A stretch of DNA of 64,000 bases from Hydrangea macrophylla (Eukaryota > Streptophyta > Magnoliopsida > Cornales > Hydrangeaceae). Where the stretch lies: contig CM066988.1 in assembly GCA_033977485.1 (NCBI GenBank), forward strand, positions 71,415,169 to 71,479,168, in the 5' to 3' direction. The position numbers were made by a program, and so were the translations under genes. Below the pieces are notes generated by a model that saw only the letters and a program-made list of their open reading frames with translations, searched no databases and was not told the origin of the DNA. Below are positions 35,653 to 44,919 of the stretch, one piece after another. Each line of letters opens with the position of its first letter. Position 1 is the first letter of the stretch.

Positions 35653-37612
35653 AGAAGAAGGAAGAAGAAAAAAAGGGAGAAGAAGGAGAACGGTCCCGGG
35701 TTCGTGGTCACGTGTAGATCGTGGGGTATTCGTGATTGCCATTTTTTTTATCAACTCGGTGAGTTAAACTTTGTGTATTCATATATATACACACGTATGT
35801 ATATGTATATACGGGAGTAATTAAATTAGTACGTACATGTTTAATTTTATGGTTAGGGTTAAATCTTTGTAATGGATACACGCTATTGTTGAAGTAATTT
35901 AGATAGTTTCCTTCCCCTTCGTGTGACTTTGCGATCATGACATTAGAGTATTCAAAAGGGTTAGGTGAATCGTTAGTTTGATAAAAATCATATGTGAAAT
36001 ATTCATGTTTGTTAGAAAATATATGTAAAATTCGTTTTATGTGTAATTCACACAGTTGCAGAAACTTTAGAAATATATTAGAAAATCGTGGCTTTGAATT
36101 TGAACATTATGTCCGCTTGTCTAATGTAAAACGTGATTATGCACGTTTTTCGTCTAATAGTATTTTTCCTGATTCTGCACCGCTTGGGCAGAAATTAAAG
36201 ATTTTAGTAGCAGTTTTTAGTATATTAAAAATGTACGCAATTGGGAAAATATGATTCGTTTTTCTTTTATATATATTCATTCGTATGACATAACGAAGAT
36301 TACTTGGAGATACATGAATTCTCCTAAAATGTTGAGCTATAAAAAAAAAATAGGTGATTGTCATTGACGTTGAATTCGATTAAATTTTATAATTCCGAGA
36401 ATGTAAAATGGTTTCAAGTTCGTTAGTGTTCACCGCTCCCAGTTGTGATATTTTTTTGATAGCTCGACTTGCTGAGTGTACCTTTTTGCCAGTGGCTTCG
36501 TGATCAAGCTGGCCTAAGCCTAATGCCCGGCTTATTTTGTTAGACGTCTAGGCATATTGACTGGCCTTCTGTGTGTATACCTGGTTTGGTTGATACCCCA
36601 ACCAAACTGGCACCAGAGTGGATGTTGGTAGTATGTCCGGGCACACATGGGATATATGTGTGGGTGTACCATGGAGGGTAGCCAAGTGGTGAACCTAGGA
36701 AATTGAATAATAAATCGTTTATATAAGTAAGAGGATTATTGTCAATAAATTTCCCGACGAGTCAATGGATTTAAAATGTTGATTGCCTGGACTTCTGTTC
36801 TTGGCTTATATATTTATTTTGATGTGTAGTGAGTAAATTATGAAGTTAATTCTTGTGAATTCTTAGTACTAGTAGTTTCGCATAATTTGTGGTATTTTGT
36901 TGTTATAAATCTTCGTGGTTGCAGGATGGTGGGTCCACTAACATTTTGCAGGTATTGACTCGCCATGTGACGGAAGGTAAGAATTACTTTATTTAAATTC
37001 GGACGAGAACTGCATGGCCACCACATAGAGGGAAACTACCGCTTGTCCCGACATGTGAAGTGGAACTATCCTTTTGCCCGAATTACCTGTTGGGTGTGGT
37101 AGTAAGAGTCACCGTGTAATTCCTAGCTTTGTGTGTGTGTGGTTTAACTCATACCAGTCACGTGACTGGCCCGTTGAGTTTTTCTCGCGGGTGTGTTCTT
37201 GTTGGAGCGTAGCCGATCAAAATTTGCAAGGCTAGTAGGGAGGTCGTGGCACCTGGCAGCAGGAGGCAATGCAGAGTCTTGTGCTGTTTTCCTTATTCGT
37301 TTTTTTTTTATTCAATCTTAGAGAGTTTAGAAATAATTTCTGGCATTGTGGGCCAGTTAACAATTTAAGATATTGTTTTAGTGACGTGTTCTTTTTAGAT
37401 TTTTATTATGATTTGGAGTTGGAGTTAAATCTTGGTTTGACTTTTATGGTTGTATGTTGACCGTTGTTTTAGCTCATGTGAGTAATGATTTATTTTGGTA
37501 CAGACTGTGTGATGTTATTATATTGCAAGCACCTTGAAGATTGGACAGCTGGATATTGGTTGAGGGTTCTCCCTTGACTAATAATTGGTTGTCTAAAAAT
37601 TGGGGTGTGACA
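35287..37612 (+). repeat. Element C 3' LTR, uninterrupted (2,326 bp)
   Basis: Starts TGTAATACCCC, ends GGGGTGTGACA. Has a (GA)n run at about 35617-35650 that is longer than in the 5' copy. Serves as the empty-site reference for the three insertions in the 5' LTR. Confidence 0.93.
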
Positions 37613-37617
37613 TGTGG

Positions 37618-38589
37618 GTCTTCGTACAAAACTCCTGGTGTTAGACCTTTAATCTATAAAACTGTAGAACCCTAGAATAGCAATAACACAACCCTATGAT
37701 CATATCATGTTAGATTATCAAGGATACAATAAAATAGAATGAGTACCTGAAAAATACGTCTTTTTCATATTTTATTGCCTTGGATGTCGCTTACTTTTTC
37801 GAATTATATCTGTCCATGGATGACCGGTTATTGTCTTACTCAGTCAAATCTCTTCAGTTCTGTAATGGGTTCCTTCTCTGGATGGTGTAGAAAAGGAAGT
37901 AATATATATTGATTCGACATATTTCGGACCACAACCTATAAATGTCCTTATATACTGCTCTGTTAGGGTTTCTATTATTCCTAACAGGATAAGTATTGGG
38001 TATCCACTCATTAAACACATACCCAGTAAAAATTTATGGGCCTCCTAAAATTAGATCATATGACAAAAGTCCATTTAATTTAATAGACTTTAAAATATAA
38101 TTGATATTAATTGCCCCCTATTATTGGGAAACGTAATTTTCCAACACCTGGCATGCCCGATCGCGCACACTATGCCATTTTTATTTTCTGCCAAACAAAT
38201 TGTACGGAGTACAATTTTTCAAAATTTTGGGGTGGAACCACTGTTGGGTATAAATCCGCCCCTAAAAATGATAGATACGCGATGTGTCTCATGTTGATTA
38301 GTGGAAAACTTTTTCATGATACATGGAGTTAAATAGCTAAGTATAGAAGACAGTGACCAGAGACTAGAGGGAAAGAAGACTTTAGGTTAGATTTTTTTGT
38401 TTTTTTTTTTCTTCTATGTAACTATTTTGTAGTATACTCGGTCAAGCATGGATCCATGGGGCGAGCTACAGCTACATCCCCATAAATTTAAAATAAAAAA
38501 TAAATAAAAATAATAATAATTTATATTTGTATTAGTATCATACATAAATAAGGATTACGGTCCTACCCTTGTGGTAAAAGTCCACTATG
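37618..38589. other. Spacer between elements C and D
   Basis: AT-rich with no CDS longer than about 73 codons and no recognised repeat ends. A T-run at about 38397-38411 and an A/T-rich stretch at 38485-38525. 38590-38594 (atctc) is the left TSD of element D. Confidence 0.5.
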
Positions 38590-38594
38590 ATCTC

Positions 38595-39207
38595 TGATGA
38601 TGCCGAAAACTGGTGAGGGCAATTCTAAGAAGAAAATGAAATCACAGAAGGTTTGTGTGTGGTTCGGCCCCGTTAATGAGGTGACCTACGTCCACTGTTG
38701 CGTCTATGCGCGTTCACTAGCAGATCACCGGCGGCCTGGTGAGCCAACAAAGTGGGGCGGCACTACCAGTAATACCAGCCGGGTGTATGCGTGTATGTTG
38801 GTGATTTATCTAAGGTGTATTCCGCTTAGGGAGTTGATATTCGGATCCCCTTTGAGAGGGTAGGTGGGCTCTTTTATAAGTGTAAGAGTCCACCTTTACA
38901 TGGTAAGCTTCACTAGATTAGGAAGCCTAATCTAATCACAATAGATTTGCCCAATATTTGGTGAGTTTCCTAAGCAGTTAAGGAAACCACTAATTCTCTT
39001 GATCGAGCGACAGCTGTGTAACGATTTGAGGGGAAACGTGATTGATGCCGTGATCCTCGGGGCCCCACTACGACCGCCCGAGTACCTCGGGTGGCAACTG
39101 CAGCATCCCTCGGGGGCGTGGGCTCCATGCCTCAAATCTGTCTTCCCCGGGTCATTAGCTGAATTACGTGGCGGTTAGGTAGTTACAAGATATTTCTGGA
39201 CATATCA
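38595..39207 (-). repeat. Element D 3' LTR (613 bp)
   Basis: On plus reads TGATGATGCC...GACATATCA. Minus-strand TATA (CTTATAAAAG) at about 38871-38881. A CCCGAG-TAC-CTCGGG inverted repeat at 39077-39091 lies upstream of that TATA. Confidence 0.95.
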
Positions 39208-39223
39208 GCTGCCCCCCATTTTC
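39208..39223 (-). other. Element D polypurine tract
   Basis: On the minus strand AAAATGGGGGGCAGC precedes the LTR start TGATATGTCC. Confidence 0.85.
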
Positions 39224-39480
39224 AGAGCTGAGATGACGCTTTATCAGATGAGGTCGGAAAATTAAGAATGCCCTTCATAGACCGCCCGGGAAAATACCGG
39301 GTCCCCCACCGGACCACGGCTAACACGGGATGACCCGGCGGCTTAAGGACCGAGCGGTAGCTGTACAAGCCTGAGATCCCCGACGCCACGTGCCTACTGG
39401 TTACAAGCATAGTTCGGGCTTAAAGCATCTAGTTTAAGAGGTAACTGAATCGTCCAGCTGGCAACCAGACTATCACATCC
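39224..39480. other. Element D internal, upstream of antisense gene 1
   Basis: No CDS. Contains short CCCGG/CCGGG inverted stretches (for example near 39285-39305). Confidence 0.4.
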
Positions 39481-39484
39481 CACA

Positions 39485-39607
39485 TTTAATGCTCACGCCT
39501 TCTGAGGCGACGCCCCACGTGCCCGAAACGACAGCTTCGGCGGGAGAGTACATGAACCGTTCGATCAGATTGGATCCCATCCGTTCGTTCTGCTTATATA
39601 ATGAGCA
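39485..39607 (+). promoter_or_regulatory. Promoter of antisense gene 1
   Basis: A G-box CACGTG at 39516-39521 is followed about 80 bp later by the TATA box TTATATAATGAGCA (39594-39607), ~115 bp before the ATG at 39719. The whole block is a diverged copy of 41168-41290. Confidence 0.7.
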
Positions 39608-39718
39608 CTATTTATCCTGGCTTCTTCACTACTCAACACTAGCTGAATCGCCTGAGCAAACTCTCCGAGCCTCCTATCCTTTGCTGTCTTTGCCTTTCCA
39701 AACTTTTATCTTCACCAA

Positions 39719-40813
39719 ATGGCCTCACACGTTGACCTAACATCAGACGAGGGGCTTAAGGCATTCCGGGAAGATTGCCAAATTCCCGAGGACGTGGTGA
39801 TCCGTCCGTTCGTTGAAGGAGAAGAAGTAACCCCTCCTTTCTTCCTCATCAGCAGCTATCTGCTGCTGATCGTGGGATTACGCTTTCCTCTGCCGGTCTC
39901 CTTCTGCGACCTTCTTCAGGGTTTGCAGATTCCACTACACAAATGCCGACCAAACGTTGCCCGCCTCTTATGGGGAATTTCGGCGCTGAACGAGCGACTG
40001 GGGTTGTTTCTCCGGGCTGCCGACGTTACGAGGTGTTACATACTGGGCATTGACAGCAGAGGCCCCTACTTTCGCCCTAAGACCGAGGGGAAAGACCTTG
40101 TCCGAGGTCTAGACTTCCCAAACAAGAACTGGCAACGGTACCCTTGGGTGCTGGTTGCTGGTAACTGGTTGGAGTATGACGGTCTCTGCCCTCCTGCGGG
40201 TTATAATCCCGATCATTGCAAACAGGCCTTCATCGCCCTCCGTGGAGTCGTCCCGTCCGAAGATGACATGGAGGCTTTCGACCAAGCCATCGAGGCCGGT
40301 ATGTCGTTCTCCTACTTGAAAGGGAGACCTGCGGAGAATTCGGGCGTCGGATCGTCTTCTGCAACCGCTGCCGCTGCGGCATCTGGATCGCGCCGCTATA
40401 CCCGGTCGATGGCGACCGGGGCGCGCCCGGCCAGCAGGACGGGCCAACCCGAGGGGCCGGTCACCTTGTCCACCAGCAATGACTCCTCCTCACCTGAAGA
40501 TGTAAGCCCGCCTCCGGGCCCGTCCAGAAAGGGCAAGGAGAGAGAGGTCGAAGAAGAGCCTCAGCCCCCACCGAAGAGGAGCCGACCGGAAATATTCACC
40601 GGCCCCCGCATGCCGGGCTCATGGTCGGATTTCTCTCTCGCGAACATGGAAGAACGCTTGCAGGCGGTGGAGAAGATGGGCGCCGAGCTACAGATGGACT
40701 CCGCCCTGCGGGGGGTGGATGTCCACGCCTTGGAGCTGGCCGTAGAGGGGCTGACGGCGAAGGTGGCTGCCCTGGAAGAGGAGGTCAAGGCTTTGAAGGG
40801 CCAAAGACCTTAA
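39719..40813 (+). CDS. Antisense gene 1 of element D: Transposase_28-like/plant mobile domain-related protein, 364 aa
   Basis: A single uninterrupted exon opposite in strand to the pol gene. Residues ~25-190 resemble in pattern the 'putative gypsy-type transposon' domain (motifs GLRFPLPVSFCDLLQ and PNVARLLWGISALNE). A Ser/Pro/Ala-rich linker follows with basic, possibly nuclear-localising runs (SRKGKERE, PPKRSRPE). The last ~60 residues (MEERLQAVEKMGAELQ to VAALEEEVKALKG) form a coiled coil. An AATAAA lies at 40923-40928. Its promoter and 3' flank resemble those of the next gene, implying an ancient duplication. Base composition is GC-rich, like pol of the same element. Biochemical function unknown; Tat elements often carry antisense ORFs of this kind. 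Confidence 0.75.
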   Translation: MASHVDLTSDEGLKAFREDCQIPEDVVIRPFVEGEEVTPPFFLISSYLLLIVGLRFPLPVSFCDLLQGLQIPLHKCRPNVARLLWGISALNERLGLFLRAADVTRCYILGIDSRGPYFRPKTEGKDLVRGLDFPNKNWQRYPWVLVAGNWLEYDGLCPPAGYNPDHCKQAFIALRGVVPSEDDMEAFDQAIEAGMSFSYLKGRPAENSGVGSSSATAAAAASGSRRYTRSMATGARPASRTGQPEGPVTLSTSNDSSSPEDVSPPPGPSRKGKEREVEEEPQPPPKRSRPEIFTGPRMPGSWSDFSLANMEERLQAVEKMGAELQMDSALRGVDVHALELAVEGLTAKVAALEEEVKALKGQRP

Positions 40814-41167
40814 GGGCATTTTTTGTTTACACACATATGTACATTTTTCCTTCTTCTTTTTATTTTCTTCCGGGAAGGCTACTGTAATTGCTCCCGTCTT
40901 TGTATAGTTTCCCTTTTATAGCAATAAAAAGGTCCCTGAGGCCATCTTTTTCCTTCATTAAGTCCCTTGAACTGTGTATCAATTCTGTACAACTCTGTGA
41001 GGTTAATTCCCGACCGGCTCGCAAATGCGCCCGGGCTATGGTTGCTCGGGCCTGGACCGCTGCTTCCACGCGTCAACCAATCGTTGGTCAGGTTAGATCC
41101 TAACGAATGGAGGCGTGGGCGTAACCAAACCGTTCAAAAGCCAACGGAAACGTCTTTTACGTGTACT

Positions 41168-41290
41168 TAATGCGCGCGCCTTTTGAGGCGACCCCCCACG
41201 TGACCGAAGCGACGGTTTTGGGCGGGATATTTTCTGGACCGCTGGATCTGTTCTGATCTGGGCCGTTCGAGGTCTTTTATATAAGGAGCA
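41168..41290 (+). promoter_or_regulatory. Promoter of antisense gene 2
   Basis: G-box CACGTG at 41197-41202 and TATA box TTTTATATAAGGAGC at 41276-41290, with the same ~80-bp spacing as gene 1. Shared blocks include a cgcctt.tgaggcgac motif before the G-box and a gagcact motif after the TATA. Confidence 0.7.
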
Positions 41291-41653
41291 CTCGCCCCAC
41301 CTCCTGCGCACCCTCCTGATTCTCTTGTCTCTGATCTTTCTTTTTTCTCTTCCCTGTTCCTTTTTCCTTTCGAAGCGAAACTGGAGAGAACGAATCTTGT
41401 GGGGTTTGAGCGGGAGTGGGATTTCTTCCTTCTCAGATTCGTAGCGTTTTTCGAGTCAGGTGGAACCCTAACTCACTTGAACCGGACGGGTGTTCTTTGC
41501 GTGGTTCTGAGAGAGTGCTACCTGGTGTTGCGGAGCATCTACTTGCTACCATTCAGGTTAGTAACCCTGCCCCCCCTGTATATCAGGCTCGGGGTTTTCG
41601 ATCCCTTCGCGAGTCGTCCTTTGTGTCGGTTCCTTCCTGCCGGAGGGCCAGAG

Positions 41654-42476
41654 ATGGAGCACTCCGGCTTCAATTCCGCGTCAAGATCGGAGAGTGAGCA
41701 ATACCAGTCGGGGTCCCCGGGTGCTAGCCAAGGCCAGCTCCCGGAATCCCCGTCCGACCACCAAAGCGGGGCCTGGATCCCCATTCGCTTGTCCAGTAGT
41801 CAGTCTTCCGAGGAGGCCCCTGTCGCCTCCGTTTCGAGGGGATTAGGCGACGAGCTACCGGAGGAGACCGACCGCATGGTCTTCGCTTGTGAGTCCACCT
41901 CTTCCGTTCTTCATTCTGGAGACTTTCGCCGGATTAGGGAGAGGTACTCCCTTCCTGACGGTTGCGCCCTAGCCGTGAATTCCGGCGGCGCGCACCTATA
42001 TCAGTCAGGGTTTGTCACCCTGTTTGAGGACGCTATGATGGCGGGCCTCCGACTTCCGCTTCACCCGGTGGCTCGGGACATATTGATTTTTCTTGACATC
42101 GCTCCCGGCCAGTTGGCTCCCAATGGGTGGAGGTTCTTGATGGGGTGTATATCATTGTGGCCCCAGGCATTCGGGTATGATCTTACCCTACAGGAGTTCC
42201 TTTGGGCTTACCGGCCATTCCCTGTGCATAATGAGTTGGGGTTTTTCTCGTTCTCCGCCCGTCCGGGCAGGAAAATCATTGACAACTGCCCTAGTAACAA
42301 TAAAGGGTGGAAGGGAAAATTCTTCCAGGTATCTACCCTTCATCTCTGTGACATGGCTCCGGGGAGCCAGCTGAAGACATCCTGGGCCAGGGAGTTGAAG
42401 GGTAAGACCGCCCTTCCGTCCTTATCTGCTATTCCGAACTATCCGGAACACAGTGGATTGTTGACCAGTTTTCTTC

Positions 42477-42507
<31 letters not shown>

Positions 42508-43801
42508 CAGCGGGCTCACCTAAACCCCCAGAAATTTCTGAGGCGTGCCAGGCCAGGATCTTGAAGCTAGCGAAGTCGCCCGTCAGCATCTGGAACGTGC
42601 TGTCCCGGTCGGGAGGGCTCATCGCTAAATACTCCCCTGAGCCGCCTATTCCGGCCCCCAGCTCTACACCCATCATCCCTGGTAAGTGTGCCAGTAACAT
42701 GTACTTGTACTATTTCTGCCCCTTGCACCTTTGATCGTACGATCTTTGTTTCTATAGAAATGGCTCCCAAACGCAACTTGGATCAGCTGCGGGAGAGACA
42801 GGTCGACGCTACCGCCACTGCTGCCGCTCGGGTGGCAATCGCCCAAGGAAAGAGGCCGGCCACCGAGGTTCCAGGCGGCGACCGCCCACTCAGGCGCCTT
42901 CGCCACGGGACCAATACCCGTCCAAGTCCCGTAGGGACATCGATTCCCCCCAGGCCGGCTGTTGAAGAGCCCGTGCCCATGGCTGATGTTCCATCGGGTT
43001 TGCCCCCGGGCGGGCATGATGAGGCCCGGGAGAGACTCAGGCCCTGCCTCGCGCCAAGCCAGGTGACGGCGTGTGCTGAGCTAACCCCCCAAGGGATCCA
43101 AGGATGGCTATACAGCGTCTCCCACCTGGTGAGTGTTCCGCTTCTTTTTGTTTAAACGCGGACTTGCCCTGCACTTGTTACTTGTTTAACCGATGTGTGT
43201 TCTTCTGCCGTAGGTTGGCTGCATAGCTGCGGGGTCCGAATCCGTCCACTCATCCCTGGCCGCGAAGGTGGGCGCCGCTGAAGCCGCCCTTTCGGAGGAA
43301 CGGAAAGAGCTGCAGGTAGCAAAAGCTGCCCTGGCCGTGGAGACGAGCAAGACGAAGTCGCTGGCCTTGAGCTTAGGGGCGGCTCAGGCGAACCTGGCAG
43401 CGGCTTTGGCCGAACTGGAAACTTCCCGGGCCCTTATCGCGGCAGCCGAGGCCCAGGCTAAAGCGGTGACCGAGGCGCCTTCCGCAGAGGCCTTGGAAGG
43501 AGCTTTTGACGATGGCTTCTTCCAAGGTTATGAGGATCTGAAGCGGCGGGTAGCTCGGGACCACCCCGAGTGGGTTCTCTCGGCCTACGCGGGGATTGAC
43601 TCGGATTACTGGGACATCGGTGAGGATCCCGGACTCGGTGAAGCTCCAGCCGCTGGCGAGGGGCTTGCGGCCGTTGGAGATCCTGAGGTCGTTGCTGAGG
43701 CCACCGAGCTTACCCCGGAGGGAGGCTTAGCGGAGGGGGGACTTACCATTCCGGGGGAACAGGCCGGGGAGACCGAGAACGTGCTTAATGCGGAAAACTG
43801 A
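41654..43801 (+). CDS. Antisense gene 2 of element D: four-exon Transposase_28 (PF04195)-like protein, ~625 aa
   Basis: Exons 41654-42401, 42511-42681, 42758-43128 and 43214-43801. All three introns (109, 76 and 85 bp) are GT-AG with good donors (gtaag, gtaagtg, gtgagt) and T-rich acceptors, and joining keeps one frame throughout (1,878 nt). ATG 41654 (MEHSGFNSAS) is preferred; the frame is open back to 41399, where a leader intron may lie. Exon 1 holds the putative gypsy-type transposon domain (IRERYSLPDG, AGLRLPLHPVARDILIF, GQLAPNGWRFLMGC). Exon 3 is basic and Pro/Ala-rich. Exon 4 is an Ala/Glu-rich coiled coil (AAEAALSEERKELQ...) with an acidic tail. A 28-base T-run fills intron 1. Role unknown; possibly a regulatory or nucleoprotein factor of the element. 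Confidence 0.75.
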
Positions 43802-44149
43802 CTTCCCTGTTATTTGCTTTTGTCGTTTGTAGACTTTTATTTTTCGGGGAGGCTACTACAATTGCCCCCCAAGCTCTGTACACTCATTTTAATTAATGAA
43901 AAGGCCCTTGAGGTTATCCTTCCGTTAACTTTGTTGTACTGTGCTTTTATCTTTTGCTAGTATCCGTACGGCCTTGGCCAACCTAACATCTGCCTTAGCA
44001 AATGCTTTAGGACCGTAACCCACAGAACACCTAGTCGAATGATATAATTCCCTGTTTTGGCCTTAGCGTTACCCTTTTGTCCTCCTGTCCCCTGCCCCCC
44101 AAGCATTTTGCAAAGGCAGGAGTGCGGGTGTACGGGACTGAATGGCCGT
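43802..44149. other. 3' flank of antisense gene 2
   Basis: Starts with a segment (gggaggctactacaattgc, then aatgaaaaggcccttgaggt) that parallels the 3' flank of gene 1 (40871-40945). No CDS in the rest. Confidence 0.5.
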
Positions 44150-44560
44150 AGGGAATCGACCTGGAACATGGGTGGTTGCAGGAGCATTTGAAGCTTGCCA
44201 TCGTTGGCCACCTAGGGGTTTTGGCCCCATCGCTGGCTGGACCTAGGCGAAACTTTAGTTAATTTCCTGTTTAGGTATGGGACCCTCTTGCCCCCAGGGC
44301 TCCTGTTAAGGAGGGGGCGTGTTGGGGATCCACCATAGGAAACCGACCTGGAACATGGGTGGTTGCAGGGTCCTTTTGAAGCTTGCCATCGCTGCCCACC
44401 TAGGGGTTTGGCCCCATCATCGGCTGGACCTAAGCATAGCTTGAGTTAATTTCCTGTTTAGTTGGAGGACCCTTTTGCCCCCAGGGCTCCTGTTAAGGAG
44501 GGGGCGTGTTGGGGATCCACCATAGGAAACCGACCTGGAACATGGGTGGTTGCAGGGTCC
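44150..44560. repeat. ~187-bp tandem repeat, about 2.2 copies
   Basis: The block with gacctggaacatgggtggtt recurs at about 44158, 44345 and 44532, with period 187. It lies between the convergent pol and antisense genes. Confidence 0.85.
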
Positions 44561-44770
44561 TTTTGGTGCCTCGGGGTTAGGCCCGAGGTCTCTTGGTGCC
44601 TCGGGGTTAGGCCCGAGGTCTTTTGGTGCCTCGGGGTTAGGCCCGAGGTCTTTTGGTGCCTCGGGGATAGGCCCGAGGTCTTTTGGTGCCTCGGGGTTAG
44701 GCCCGAGGTCTTTTGGTGCCTCGGGGTTAGGCCCGAGGTCTTTTGGTGCCTCGGGGTTAGGCCCGAGGTC
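44561..44770. repeat. Seven tandem 30-bp units, each a perfect hairpin
   Basis: Exact 30-bp period from 44561 to 44770. Each unit contains CCTCGGG and CCCGAGG, an inverted repeat around the loop GTTAGG (GATAGG in unit 4). Unit 2 begins tctt instead of tttt. Open frames across it on both strands are by-products of the period being a multiple of three. Confidence 0.95.
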
Positions 44771-44919
44771 TTTTGGGTTAGCCTGATGTACCGAAGGTAA
44801 TAATGTTTCAAAGCAAACTTTCCATTTTATTCAAAAAATAACAATCTGTAACAATTGTCCTATCAAGGCTACGTAGAAAAAGAATTCTCCTCATAACACT
44901 AGATTCCCGTAGCTATGTG

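Larger units (their letters stand above)
17827..37612 (+). mobile_element. Element C: Tekay/Del-like Ty3/gypsy chromovirus with nested insertions
   Basis: Bounded by the 5-bp TSD TGTGG (17822-17826 and 37613-37617) and by LTRs starting TGTAATACCCC and ending GTGTGACA. About 9.4 kb once the three insertions in its 5' LTR are discounted. PBS is initiator-Met type. The gag-pol order (gag, protease, RT, RNase H, integrase) and the C-terminal VKVQWSERINDVTWELEEKI-type segment place it with the chromodomain-bearing Tekay/Del group. The polyprotein is broken by an intron-like insert and a frameshift. Confidence 0.9.

Noticed and set aside
39719..43801. Two ordinary host genes
   Set aside because: They lie wholly between the LTRs of a complete element with matching TSDs and resemble the antisense proteins typical of Tat elements.
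44561..44770. CRISPR array
   Set aside because: Units are contiguous 30-bp repeats without unique spacers, in a plant retrotransposon.
44458..44811. Repeat proteins on both strands (KTSGLTPRHQ and FWCLGVRPEV repeats)
   Set aside because: Produced by the 30-bp tandem unit; open in several frames at once, so not evidence of coding.
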